Positions 1 to 12,089 of a stretch of 64,000 bases of DNA are shown here, piece after piece (positions within the stretch are counted from its first letter, which is position 1; each line of letters opens with the position of its first letter). Source of the stretch: Dillenia suffruticosa (lineage: Eukaryota; Streptophyta; Magnoliopsida; Dilleniales; Dilleniaceae); assembly GCA_033439265.1 (NCBI GenBank), contig JAVTVX010000016.1, positions 16,166,701 to 16,230,700 of the forward strand. The letters are read 5' to 3'. Below the pieces are notes generated by a model. It was not told the origin of the DNA, did not search any database, and saw only the letters and a program-made list of their open reading frames with translations. A program made the translations under genes and the position numbers.

Positions 1-470
1 TGTAGTTGTGAGTCATGTAATCTTTTTTCTATTTTTTTTTGTTTTATATGTATCAATCATTTTAGTTTGTATCAATTACAATTCTTATAATATTTATATT
101 ATTTTTCTAATTTTTTTATTTTTCAGTGTTTTAATTTACCTATCATCTTTTTTAAAAAAAAACCGTTACTATTGATATTATGTGGTAATCATATGGTAAC
201 ATTGGTAACAAGCAGTAATTTAGTGGTAACCGAAATAATAATTTTTTTTAACATTTGTAATAACAGAGAATAAAAAAGAATAACATTTCTAACCTAATAT
301 GATGATAAAAGAGAGAGAGTAACATTTTTTGATGCTTCTGTAATCGACAGTACAAAATAGTAACTATGACGATTAGTAACCATGTGGTAATCGACAGTAA
401 CCATGGTAACCGACAGTAACATGTAGTAATTTATAGTAATCTTGTAGTAACCTACAGTAATTTATACTAA
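1..470. other. AT-rich spacer with scattered gtaac words
   Basis: No gene is visible. From about 180 onward the sequence is dense in short words such as gtaacc, gtaac and gtaat, which grade into the clearer minisatellite that follows. Stop codons are frequent in all frames. I see no promoter, RNA gene or element terminus here. Confidence 0.5.
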
Positions 471-476
471 CATTTT

Positions 477-750
477 CCAACCGATAAAAATAGTAATTTT
501 TCCTCACTTGTGGTAATCGATAATATAAATAGTAACTTATACTAACATATAATTGAGTGTAATCGATAATAAAAGATAATAATATTTCCTAACATATGTG
601 GTAACCGATGATAAATTATAGTAACATTTCTTAACGGTTGTGGTAACTGATGACAAAAGATAGTAATATTTCCTAACACATGTGATAACCGATGATAAAA
701 GATAATAATTTTACTGATATTTTGAAACCGATGATAAAAGATAGTATTTT
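477..750. repeat. degenerate 42-bp minisatellite
   Basis: A unit beginning gtaaccgatgataaaagata and ending near tttcctaacayatgtg recurs. The gtaacc/gtaatc anchor is found near 477, 513, 559, 601, 643, 685 and 724, so the spacing is 42 bp for three consecutive steps and 36 to 47 bp at the edges. Units differ by several substitutions, which indicates an old array. A 77-codon ORF that runs through its end is low complexity and not a credible gene. Confidence 0.6.
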
Positions 751-770
751 TTCTAGTACTTTTTTAACCG

Positions 771-2417
771 TCATTATAAATCAATCACATGCTCCAATGG
801 TTATCAAAACTGTCAAGATAGATCTATCCCGACTGGTGTATAACCGACTGAAAGCATATCCATTAGAGAAAGTTTTGCTGACGGTTTTAGTATGCTTAGT
901 AAACGGTTTTCATCCGTTTGAATAGTGCATTTGTTTTGTAGCGATTAACGGTTAACCAAATTGCATGTCCTCTTCTAAGGCATTCATTTCCTATAATTTT
1001 ATTTATTTTAATTTTTCTCAGATTGCCTAATCCACATCTCAAAGTTTCTATCGGTGCAACTTTATTTACTTTCTTTTTAAATAGTAAAGTTTATTCCTTT
1101 TGCTATCATGTTATCACTTTGAGAATATCCATTTTGGTTAACGTTTTCAATGCATATGATTATGTTTTTAAACGATCTTTCTTTTGCTAAACACAAATCA
1201 TCATGTTTTATGCATATTATGCATTACTCGTTTTTTGAGATAGTTTGTTTTGTTAATCCCCAAACCATCTCTATGTGAATTACTTTTAATTTAAACAGCT
1301 GATAGTAAAACCGATATTGTTGGCTCATGTTTCCAAATTCAACGTCATACTCACAAGTATGCTAGCTCATATTGATAAGCCAGACCTCATGTTTTGCTTA
1401 GGTAAATCCCAGGCAGCTAACATATGTCCACTAACTAAAACCAATAATCAAATAAGTATTGCTTACTCATGTTTACAAGTATTCATGCCTTCTACTTGGG
1501 GTCATCCAAGAACATGTTTTACAAGTAAAATGTTCACAAGTTTTAGTTTGTGAGGATGGAAGGGAGAGAGGGAGAGAGAGAGAGAGATTCACAATTTCAG
1601 TCAAAAGGGAAGGGGCAAGAGTCTACGTGAGTTTCGCTGGAGAGAGGTGAGGTGGGAGGTAGGGAAGTATCAACAAAAGGGAAGGATCAACATATATTTA
1701 TACAGGAGATCAAAGATGAGAATTTGAACCAATTTGTAGGGAAGAATTCTAAAAAGAATATTGACAAAACTTGGAATTGGAAATGAATTCTAATATATAT
1801 ATATGTGTGTGATTGCTTGGTTCCAAGAAGATAAGAGAGAGAAATTAAAAAATTTTTTTATCAATACAAAATAAGTAAAAAGAAAAAAAATATATTGAGG
1901 TTCATTTTACAAGAAGGGAGGTCGTTATGGTCTTTTAATTCAATGGGCGATTTAGTTTCCTAAAAATAGCATTTAAGTCCTCTATTAAGGTGGTTCTTTT
2001 CCCTATTCATAAATCTTTTTAACACTGGTAGACGTAAAATTTATATTTAAATCAATTGATATCGTTTTTGTTTCTGTCTAACACCGGTAGACATAAGCAT
2101 TTGGTTAATGAACTATTTAACTACTTGTTTTTGTTTCTGTTTTATTTTATTTTTATTTTTATTTTTTGGGCCAAGGTTGTTTCCAAATGTCATTCATGAC
2201 ACTCTGCCACTTATTAATTTTTAAATTCACTACAAATTAATACCTAATACATGTAGTAAACGAAAAGAAAATATGTTTTGTTAAGAAAATAAATCTTGAA
2301 TATTTTGGGTGAAAATAAAATTTAAATATATTTTATAGTTTGGCTCTGCCTTCACTTCATTCCTCATGGAGCCAAGGATTGCCTTCTTGAGTCAAGATAT
2401 GAAAAATCCTTATCACA
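771..2417. other. AT-rich intergenic DNA, no gene seen
   Basis: This stretch holds only short ORFs without recognisable domains. A GA microsatellite lies at about 1559-1588 and a short TA run near 1793-1805. Nothing resembles an RNA gene or a transposon end until the CACTA terminus at 2421. Confidence 0.5.
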
Positions 2418-2420
2418 CTA

Positions 2421-2433
2421 CACTACAAAAAAA
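2421..2433 (+). repeat. left terminal inverted repeat of CACTA-1
   Basis: CACTACAAAAAAA begins immediately after the CTA target copy at 2418-2420. It matches the reverse complement of the right end over 12 bp. Confidence 0.92.
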
Positions 2434-2444
2434 GAAGAATTTAG

Positions 2445-3150
2445 CGACGAAGCTTAGCAACAAAAAATATTCGTCGCAAATTTACAACAAATTTAGAAAC
2501 AAAAAATGTTATCGTCGCCAATTAGCCATAATTTTAGCAACAAAAATATTTTCGTCACAAATTTAGCAACTAAAAACCTTTTCGTTACAAAAATCGTCGC
2601 AAATTTTTGACGAAAATTTTTTGAAGCAAAATTCGTTGCAAATTTGCGACGAAAAAAAATTTCGTTGCTAAATTTGCAACGAATTTAACAATTCGTCGCA
2701 AAATTTGCCACGAATTTAAAAATTCGTCGTAAAATTTGCAACGAATTAAAAATTCGTCTCTAAATTTGGGACGAAATAAAAATTCGTCCCAAAATTTGCG
2801 ACGAATAAAAACTTCGTCGCTAAATTTGCGACGAATATAAAATTCGTCCCTAAATTTGCGACGAATATAAAATTCGTCCATAAATTTCCGACGAATATAA
2901 AATTCGTCCCTAAATTCGGGACGAAAAAAAAATTTGTCCCAAAATATTGCGATGAACTTCTCAATTCGTCCCTAAATTTGGGTCGAAAATGAATTTGTCC
3001 CTAAATTTGCGACGAATTTCTAAATTCGTCGCAAAGTTAGCAACAAATATTTATATTCGTCGCAACAAATTCGATTATTTGTTGCTAAATTTGTTGCAAA
3101 TTAGTGAGAAATATAACATTTGTGGCAAATTTCGTCGCTAAAATTAATTT
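2445..3150. repeat. 5' subterminal array of CACTA-1 (TTCGTCGCAAATTTGCGACGAA class)
   Basis: Dozens of copies of a short palindromic word, gcgacgaa paired with ttcgtcgc, alternate with A/T-rich spacers of roughly 10 to 20 bp. Variants such as gggacgaa/ttcgtccc occur from 2766 on. In En/Spm elements the TNPA protein binds short direct and inverted motifs within a few hundred bp of each end, so this is the probable binding array. The periodic palindromes create long false ORFs on the minus strand (2585-2964). The right end carries the same class of repeat. Confidence 0.85.
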
Positions 3151-3763
3151 TTCAGTAATTAGAAACATTTTCTAGTATTATAAACATTTTCCAATATAAA
3201 AAATGATTTGAAAACGGTGTTATACACTTAGAGCGTATAAAAATCTTAAGATGTTCAAAAAATCTTATATAAAATCTTTCATTCATTATCTATTTATATA
3301 AAAGAATGATAATATAGTATAATTTTTAAATTTGTACATTTATTTTCTATAACTTTACAAATCTTTTAAATTGTTACAAAAGAATATTATTAGTATATTC
3401 ATTTTCTATTCATTATCTGTTTAATTTTCCATTTCTAGCACTGATAACTCCATTTTATAAATTTGTTTAAATATTCGATTAACTAAATTAAGAGTTAAAG
3501 TAGAAATACATGTTAACTAATAATCAATACATTGAATATTTTTTTATAATTATATCATAGTACGCAAATATTGTTAATAGTTTATCGATTTAGTTTCTAT
3601 TTTAGTGTATTCAAAGAGTTATTTATCAGAAACCATAAGTATTGTTGCAAAAATCGTTGTAAATTGTAAAGGAAAAAATTATTTATCATTAAATTTACTA
3701 CAAATTGCTACGAAAAGATATATTTATCGGAAATTTAGCGATGAAACCATTCTTTCGTCGTAG
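3151..3763. other. AT-rich internal spacer of CACTA-1
   Basis: This spacer is AT-rich with no domain-bearing ORF. It separates two different palindrome arrays. No internal transposon end was recognised here. Confidence 0.5.
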
Positions 3764-4545
3764 ATTTTAGCGACAAAAAAAATTTTTCGTCCCTGATTCA
3801 AGGACGAAAAAAACATTGGTCCCTGATTCTGGGACGAAAAAAAAATTCGTCCCTGATTCTGGGATGAAAAAAAAATTTCGTCCTTGATTCTGGGACGAAA
3901 AAAAAATTTCGTCCCTGATGTTGGAAAAAAAAAATTCGGACGAAAACAATTTTCGTCCCTGAAAAATTTTCATCCCTGAATCAGGGACGAAAAAAATTTT
4001 CGCCCCAGAATCAGGGACGAAAAAAATTTTCGCCCCAGAATCAGGGACGAAAAAAAATTTTGTCCCTGATTCAGGGACGAAAAAAAAATTTTGTCCCTGA
4101 TGTTGGAAAAAAAAAATTCGGACGAAAACAATTTTCGGCCCTGAATCAGGGACGAAAAAAAATATCATCCCTGATGTTGGAAAAAAAAATTCGGACGAAA
4201 AAATTTTCGTCCCTGAATCAGGGATGAAAAAAAATTTCGTCCCTCATTCAGGGACGAAAAAGAAATTTCGTCCCTGATGTTGGAAAAAAAAAATCGGACG
4301 AAAACAATTTTCGGCCCTGAATCAGGGACGAAAAAAAATTTCATCCCTGATGTTGGAAAAAAAAAATTCGAACGAAAACAATTTTCGTCCTTGAATCAGG
4401 GACGAAAAAAATTTTCGTCCCTGATTCAGGGACGAAAAAAATATTTCGTCGCTGAATCAGCGACGAAAAAATTTTTTGTCCCAGAATCAGCGACGAAAAA
4501 ATTTTTTGTCCCTGAATCAGGGACGAATTTTGGGACAAAAATTTT
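3764..4545. repeat. second palindromic array (TTCGTCCCTGATTCAGGGACGAA class)
   Basis: About 25 half-sites of ttcgtccctgattc or its complement alternate with A-runs. Five interspersed longer units carry the word gatgttggaaaa followed by attcggacgaaaac (near 3917, 4098, 4173, 4277 and 4349), so a higher-order unit has been duplicated. The core differs from the 5' subterminal array (gtccctgattcaggg instead of gtcgcaaatttgcg), although both share the ttcgtc/gacgaa shoulders. It may be an extended binding array or a separately amplified block. It produces ORFs on both strands that are artefacts of the palindromes. Confidence 0.8.
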
Positions 4546-4588
4546 TCTGAAGCAAAATTCAATATATTTCTCCTTCACTTTAACTCTT

Positions 4589-4595
4589 TTTTTTT

Positions 4596-4626
<31 letters not shown>
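4589..4626. repeat. CT microsatellite
   Basis: A nearly pure TTTC/CT run follows the palindromic array and leads into the GC-rich block. A shorter CT run lies at about 4708-4730. Confidence 0.8.
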
Positions 4627-4779
4627 GCTTCATTTGTGAAGAATAGTCGCGAAGGGGTACTGCGAAGGGATGCCGGATGGGATACCGGATCTACGATGGT
4701 GTTAGGTAATCTCTCTCTCTCTTTCTCTCTCTTGGCCGTAGATGGCAGATCCGGCGGCCAGCCGCCGGATCTGAGATAC

Positions 4780-5215
4780 AGAAGGCAGATCCATGTGCCC
4801 AGGTGCGCAAAGGGGCTGCCTCCCCTTCGCTGGCTAGGTGCATGAAGGGGCCGATGGCGCCTTTGTGGCTCCGCCGCCCCTGCGCGGCCCTGCTGCGAGA
4901 AGGGCCCGCCGCCCCTTCTAGGCCAAGACGCGCGAAGGGGCCGCTGGCCCCTTTGTGCCTCCGCCATGCGAAGGGGCCGCTGGCCCCTTTGCTCCTCCGC
5001 CGCGCGAAGGGGCCGCTGGGCCCTTTGCGCCTCCCCCGCGCGAAGGGGTAGCAAGGGCTGCGCGGCCCAGACGCAGGAAGGTGCCGCGGAGCCCCTGCGT
5101 GGCCCTGCCACGCGAAGGGGACGCTGGCCCCAGTGCGGCCCATCGTGGCCCATTGGCCTGGGCCATCAATGGGCCAGGCCTGGCCCGTTGGGCTCGGCCC
5201 GGCCCGGTCCAAAAA
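4780..5215. repeat. GC-rich 36-bp VNTR within CACTA-1
   Basis: The word gcgaaggggccgctggcccc recurs with a 36-bp step at 4932, 4968, 5004 and 5040, and again at 5112 (two steps). Looser copies lie upstream to about 4800. Because 36 is a multiple of 3, several frames on both strands stay open and encode 12-residue repeats rich in Gly, Pro, Ala and Arg. The block is strongly GC-rich in otherwise AT-rich DNA. ggcccatt-type words follow at 5135-5200. It lies upstream of the transposase start. I see no evidence that it is translated. Confidence 0.8.
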
Positions 5216-5856
5216 TTAAATTTAATTGATTTTTTTTAAAAGTTTTTTTAGAAATGTTATATAAAAAAATGTTTTTATAATATTGTTTTAATAATATATT
5301 AGTTATTTATAAATGTTTTTTATGTGTTAGGTTTTGCGATTCTCGAATATTTGGATTGGAAACTGTTACTGGTGTTGATATCGGAGTCTATCGGTGAGTT
5401 ATTAATTGGTGGTGAAAAATGTTTTAATATGTACTGTAATGATGTTAAAATGCAATTTATAGTAAATTTTATGTGATAATTGATTATGAGAAATATTATG
5501 TTAACAATAATCAGCAGTTTATAGTAAATCTTATATCGATTTGTTAAATAATCAATGTTGTTAAATGTTTAATATTTGATAATTTATTTAATTCTATGAT
5601 AATATTTAATGTTATTGTAATAATTTAGTTAATTTGTTTGATATTAATTAAGTTTATAATATTATTTTTTTTATATTTAATTTTTGTGAAATTAAGCTTT
5701 ATATTAATGATGATTTGAGTTTTGTACAATTAACGTTATTATTTATTGTTATATGAACTTAGTTGGAATTAATGATGATATTACTATTGATGATTTAGTA
5801 GTTTTTTTGTAGTTTTTATTAAAATTTAAAAAATTTTAAATTTGGAGACAGGGAAA
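5216..5856 (+). promoter_or_regulatory. AT-rich leader upstream of the CACTA-1 transposase
   Basis: The block is very AT-rich. A short less AT-rich stretch around 5325-5400 ends in a donor-like cg|gtgagt (donor near 5393), which could mark a non-coding first exon spliced over the AT-rich part to the ATG at 5857. This is inferred from position only; no TATA box can be assigned with confidence. Confidence 0.3.
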
Positions 5857-8800
5857 ATGCAGAACGAAAGAAGTTGGATGTATAAGAAAAACTTATCTGA
5901 TCGTCAGGGTTTAACTGATGAATTTATTTTTGGGTTGGAGCAATTTTTAAATTTTGCTTGTACTCAAGTTGATTTTATGGATGGGAATAAGCTAAGGTGT
6001 CCGTGTTGAAGGTGTCGGAATGGTAAATTTTTGCAGTGTGATAAAGTTAGGGAACATTTTTGTAGAGTTAGTTTTACCCCGAATTACTATAATTGGACAT
6101 GTCATGGTGAACCATTCATTTCTGATGAGGAGTTTGGACGAAATAGACAATTCTCAGTTAGTGGGGATCGGAGTTATTATAAACAATTGAATCTGTATCA
6201 GAGGATGGTAATTGATGCAGTGGGTCCGAATTTTGTTCCCGATCCAAGCGCTGCAAGTTCTAGCTTTGCTCCAACATTTGAACATGGGTATATTAGTTAT
6301 GCATCACCATTGGAGGAGGTAGAAGTAGTAGGTGTTGATGACAATGTGTCAAATGAATCATCTCTCCAATTTCAGGAAGTCTTAAGAGCTGCAGATAAAC
6401 CTTTGTGGGCTGGTTGTGACAGCCACACTAAACTATCTTTAACCGCAAGATTGTTGAATGTCAAGACAGAGCATAATGTGTCTGAGAATTGTTTTAATGA
6501 TTTTGTTCAAGTTATTGGAGAAATATTGCCGCGTGATCATATTATGCCCAATGATTTCTATAGTATGAAAAAGCTTGTGAAAGAATTAGGTCTTCCAGTG
6601 CAGAGAATAGATGTTTACAGAGATGCTTGTATGCTATTTTGGGGAGATGATAAAGATGTAGATTTTTGTAAATTCTGTAATCAAAGTAGATACAAGAGTT
6701 CTCGGAGGTCGGGTCGTAATCAGCAGCGTAAATCATACAGACAAATGTTTTATTTGCCTTTAACTCCTAGGTTACAAAGACTTTATGCATCTGAGACCAC
6801 TGCTAAACACATGATCTGGCATGCAAATCATGAAACAGAAGAGGGGTTAATGTGTCATCCTTCAGATGCAGAAGCGTGGAAATATTTTGATAGAACATAT
6901 CCTGAGTTCGCGAGAGAGACTCGAAATATTAGATTAGGTCTCTGTGCTGATGGGTTTGCTCCATTTGGCAAATCAAGAAGAACTTATTCATGTTGACCAG
7001 TTATCTTAACTCCGTATAATCTTTCACCCGGTATGTGTATGAAGACACCGTATATGTTTTTAACATTGGTCGTGCCTGGCCCACAAAATCCAAAGAAATT
7101 AATAGATGTTTACATGCAACCATTGATTGCGGAGTTGAAACAACTATGGGATGAAGGTGTTCCTACATATGATGTTTATACTAATCAGATGTTTGTAATG
7201 AAGGCTGCTATTCTTTGGACTATTAATGACTTTCCAGCGTATGGTATGTTATCGAGATGGAGTACCGCTGGGATTTTAGGATGTCCAATTTGTTTGGAGA
7301 GATCAAAGTCATTCAGATTGAAACATGAGAAGAAAGCGAGTTATTTTGATTGTCATAGACAATTTTTACCGTTAACTCATAAATTCAAAAGAAATAAAGA
7401 AGAATTCACTAAGAATAGAATTGAAAGAACACCTCCTCCACTGAGATTAACTGGTGAACAAATTTGGCATAGAGTCATTAACTTTCCATCTGTTATTGAA
7501 GAGCCACATGGTACAACATATGGCTATGGACATTCGCATAAATGGACTAAACGAAGTTTATTTTTGGGATTTACCGTATTGGAAGACTCATTTGGTTCAT
7601 TATAATCTCGATGTAATGCATATCGAGAAGAATGTCTTTGATAATCTGATAAATACAGTGATGAATATCATTAGGAAAACGAAAGACAACTTGAATGCAA
7701 GAAAAGATATGCGACTCTTTTGTAAACGATCAACTCTTGATGTCAACGAAAGTAGTAGGGGACCAAAACCGAAGGCAGTTTATACATTGAATAAGGATCA
7801 GAGACGGATTGTTTGTGAATGGTTGAAATCATTGAGGTTTCTTGATGGTTATGTCTCAAATCTTGGAAGATGTGTCGATTTAAAGGAATGTAAGTTAATT
7901 GGTTTGAAAAGTCATGATTGTCATATATTTATGGAAAGACTAATTCCTATTGTTTTAAGGAACTCTTACCGAATTTTGTTTGGGGTGCCATTACGGAGCT
8001 AAGCATTTTTCTTCATGATATTTGCTCGACAGTGTTGAGATATTCATACATGGAGATGTTAGAGAGAGAGATTCCAATCATTTTGTGTAATTTAGAAAGG
8101 ATATTTCCACCGTCATTTTTTGATTCCATAGAACATCTTTTGGTTCACTTGCCATATGAGGCGAAAGTTGGAGGTCCTGTCCAATTTAGATGGATGTATC
8201 CATTTGAAAGGTGAGTTTTTCATCTTTTATTCTTCGTTATGAAGGCATATAAATTTTGTAATTTCATTACATATAATTTTCTAAAATATTTTGTTTTATT
8301 ACAATTAGATTCCTATATCATTTGAAGAAGAAAGTTAAAAATAAGACACGTGTTGAAGTCTCTATTGTCAATGCATATATTGTGGAGAAAGTAACAACGT
8401 TTGCATCATATTATTTTGAGCCTCACATTTAGTGCAAGAGGCGGAGAGCGGGAAGAAATGATGAGGGTCCAATTGATCCTAATTTGAATTCATTCTCAAT
8501 TTTTAACTACCTTAGTCGACCAAGTGGATCATGTAAGCGTAGATATTTAACTGATTAAGAATGACGGGCAGCCCACACATATATTTTACTGAACTGTCTA
8601 GAAGTAACGCCATATTTCGAGTAAGTGTATATTTTCTATTTTATGTATTTCTTATGTCGTACATTATTTGTGTTAAAATTTATTTTCTTTGATGGTAGAA
8701 TTTTCCAAAACATATATTTTCAACTTTCGAGACATGAGTTTGATCGTTTCTACGATGAAGAATTTGCACCATGGTTCAAAAAATATGTAAGTAGACTATA

Positions 8801-9614
8801 AATTATTTAAATATTTATGTTAGAACATATTAACATATTTATTTAACTTTAGGTCCATGATAATCAAGCTCAACTTCAGCAAGAATTGTTAATCCATCTG
8901 TCATGGGGTCCAAAATCAATGGTTCGAACTTGGCCATCCTATTTTATAAACGGGTATAATTTTCATACTGAAGAATATGGAGCGGGGAAAACGACAATGA
9001 ATAGTGGGATTTGTGTTCAGTCATCCAATGATGGTGGAGGTCAAAATGATTTTTATGGTTTGTTGGATGAAATCGTTGAGGTAGAGTACCCTGGTCCAGC
9101 ATTACGGGTTGTTTTATTTATGTATCGCTGGTTTGACCCTATGAAAGGGATGAAAGTGCATCCACAGTTTAATTTGGTTGAAATAAATCATAAAAAATTA
9201 TATAAAAGATATGAACCATTTGTGTTGGCACAACAAGCGATTCAAGTATTTTATGCTTCATATCCTAGTTTGAAACGTGACAAAATTGATTGGTGGGCTG
9301 TTTTTAAAACGAAAGCGCGGAAAAAAATTGAAGAACATTGGGAAGAGACAGCATATCAACAAGAGGAAGTTGTCAATACAGTTCAGACCGAGGAATATAA
9401 TATTCCAACGTTAAGAGATCCTAGCGGAGTAGTGATAGATGTGGATGCAAGTGAAATTCATGAAGAAGACGATGAAAAATCTAATTTTGAGACAAATAAT
9501 GAGGATGAGGATTCTGATGAGGATGAGGAAGAGGATGATGAAAATGATGTTGAAGAGTCTAATTTTGAGACGCAGGATGACGATGAGGATGACAATGACG
9601 ATTTTGATTTTTGA
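5857..9614 (+). pseudogene. TNP2-type CACTA transposase, decayed
   Basis: This is the catalytic transposase of CACTA-1. It reads from ATG 5857 through a Transpos_assoc-like N-terminus (cysteines followed by YNWTCHGEPF), the Transposase_21 core (LPRDHIMPNDFYSMKKLV, then C-x2-C of FCKFCNQSRYKSSRR, MIWHANHETEEGLMCHP, LGLCADGFAPFGKS), a DUF4218-like segment (LNKDQRRIVCEWL, LKSHDCHIFMERLIP) and a DUF4216-like C-terminus (WFDPMKGMKVHPQFNLVEIN), ending in an acidic tail. Likely exons are 5857-8210, 8309-8620, 8699-8786 and 8853-9614, all with GT-AG borders. Lesions are in-frame stops at 6007, 6994, 8430, 8556 and 8562, an extra T near 7560 and a one-base loss near 7950. Several stops fit C-to-T decay of CGA, CAG or TGG codons. 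The product cannot be full length. Confidence 0.94.
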
Positions 9615-9881
9615 TGACGGGTAAGTTTTATTCTCTTCATATAATAAAAATCGGATATTTATCTTGATATATGATAATATATTTTTTTTAAGTGGGTAAG
9701 TTAGTCGACACGTATAATTTGCAAATTTCTTTACTCAATTTCTTGTTTATTTACTGTCTCATTCTTAAATTTATATATTGGATTTGTTAATATACTATCT
9801 TTTTTTTTCTATAGGTCATTAGAGAAAATTTCTTCACATATTGGTACCTTCTTTCGTCCGAACTAATTTATCAAATTAAAT

Positions 9882-11832
9882 ATGGTAAGTTTATTCATGT
9901 TCTTCATTATGCATATGATGAATATGCAATTTTTTTTTTGTTTAAAATATATTATGGTTGACAGTTTCGACGTGGCGGCCATAGACGAAATTCTGATAGA
10001 AATTCACGCTCTTCACCATCGTAGTCCGCTTCGACAGCTTCGCAATCGCATTCCCTTGCCGGCAATGTACCTTCGTCTCCCCCTTCTGTTGCAGGCCCTT
10101 CGCATTCTCAACACATTGCTAGCAATGTACCTTCTGCAGTCCCTTCGGTGGAACAGTCGTATGCAGATATAGAAGACAATCGAGAGTTAATAGCCCCTTA
10201 TGGAGATTCGTAAGTACTAAATTTTAAAATTATAGATGTATTATTTCTTTTATTTATAAAATAATTTCTTCTTTTAACTATCATATTTATTTAACATTGT
10301 TTGTTTGAAACTTTACGATAGATTTACAAATTCTATACATGTTATTCACGAGCTGAATAGAATTGTGAATAATCATTGGGGAGGGGCTTCGATGTCTTAC
10401 ACAAGCACTCCGGATGAAACAAAAGAACTACGGTAGAATGAGTTCAAGGTAAGTTATCCCAATCAATTTATATATGAAATTAAGTTAATAGTTTTATAGG
10501 TTATTGGTTTCTTTCCATTGCAGCGAGTATTCACTTGGGACGAGACTGAAAGTTGGAAGTAAGAAGGATTTTCAAGAAAAAATGTGACGATTACATTCGA
10601 CACATTCTAAATCATGCAAAGAGACATGTAAAAAAGCCCAACTGCATCACTGAGCAAAATTGGGGCAGGATTCTGAATTTCTGGGAATCGGAGGAGAGCA
10701 AACAAAGGAGTGTGCAGAATAAAAAAATTGAGCTTATAATTCAGGGGAATCGTCTGCGACGTATGCGGGAGGCTCGATCACTATCGGTGAACATAAAAAT
10801 AGATTGGTAATTTTGTACAAACATTAATTTTTTTATCTAATTTAAATTATTTCATTATTTCTAATAGTGTTTTTTTATTTTAGACCAAGGAAATGGGGAC
10901 CGAGCCTTCATTCATAGATACTTTCACGCGTACATTTCAGAAAAAAGACAAGACTTGGAGCGGGGAGAGAGCTAGAGCAATTAAGGTTTCTAATTTCAAA
11001 TTTTCCAATTACTTTATGAACATTTTCAATGTTGATTTGAATATTTGATGTTGAACATATCATAACAATGTAGGAAGATGAATTCTTTATGTTAGTCTCT
11101 CCTAAGTTTGTTTTTATTGCTGACTTGATTTTTTGATTTCTAATGAATTACTTGCTAGAGATTCTCTTTTATTTATTTTTCCTAAAATTTCAACTTATTC
11201 AATATTAATATGAATGTTCATAATTTAGATCCTATATGGTCTCATGATTTATGTTACAAAATTTTTTATTTTCCTTCATATATATATATATATATATATA
11301 ATCAAGATTATGTGTTTGTATTATAATGTTATTGTAAATTTATTTTAATTTTTCTCATGACAATGTAGGAGAAATATGATGAGCTAGCATGTAGAAGTTC
11401 GAGTGCTAGTGATGATGCTGGCGGATCTGAGCCATCTATTGATAACATGAATACATGGCTCGAGGTGACTGGTGGACGAAAAGGGGGTAGAGTAGTTGGG
11501 CTAGGTTCTTTGAGCAGAACATACAAAATCGCCGGTTCATCTTCTTCCACCCCACCAGCAGTTAGAGCACAAATAAATCAATTGAATGAAGAGGTGAGCC
11601 ATTTGAAGGACTTGCTACTGCAAAGAGATCAGGCATTCAGTGAACTTCAAGCAAAGCACACCAAGAATTGCACGAGGTCCGCACGCAGCAAATGTTAATC
11701 ATGTAGTATCTTCAGTTAGTCTCCGCTCCGAATCAGATTCCCCCTTCTATTTCTCCTCCTGATAATGCTTGCGTTGGTGATGAGGGTGATGATTTCTTTG
11801 ATGATGATGGTGATGGTGGAGGTCATACTTGA
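9882..11832 (+). pseudogene. TNPA-like second CACTA gene (Transposase_24-like), decayed
   Basis: In En/Spm elements the partner protein binds the terminal repeats and assists TNP2. Here the gene follows TNP2 by about 270 bp. The first coding exon appears to be only the ATG (9882-9884) followed by gtaagt. Further exons are about 9965-10209 (RRGG and Ser/Pro-rich), 10322-10448 (NRIVNNHWGG), 10524-10806 (FKKKCDDYIRHILNHAKRHV, then NWGRILNFWES, the Transposase_24-like core), 10884-10985 (FIDTFTRTFQKKDKTW) and 11369-11832 (GSLSRTYKIA, then a coiled-coil-like stretch QLNEEVSHLKDLLLQRDQAF and an acidic end). Stops occur at 10022 and 10434, and the frame changes around 10540-10560, in exon 5 and after about 11650. 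A TA microsatellite lies in the last intron near 11279. CACTA-2 has the same exon order. Confidence 0.86.
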
Positions 11833-12089
11833 AATTGTGAACTGTTATTTTACTGTTACATTGATTTTTTTTTTTATGTATGGTTATTGATATTTTAATA
11901 TTTAGTTTTGATGTTGCTTTTTTGTTTGATATTATAATTATGATTTCTTGTTAAATTTTTAATTTAAAGATCTTATTGAATAGGTAGTTATAATTATAAG
12001 CATAGATTGCTTAAATTTGATATTAAAAACGATTTGGATGATTAATTGTTCATAAGGTTGGGTGAGCAGGCAAATTTGTCCAAATATAT

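Noticed and set aside
3767..4639. ORFs reading FFVPDSGxK or similar repeats
   Set aside because: They arise from palindromic non-coding array units; both strands give the same kind of peptide. The same holds for 2585-2964 and 12248-13012.
4575..5212. ORFs of 80 to 190 codons on both strands in the CACTA-1 GC block
   Set aside because: They are translations of the 36-bp VNTR and the CT tract in multiple frames, with no domain.
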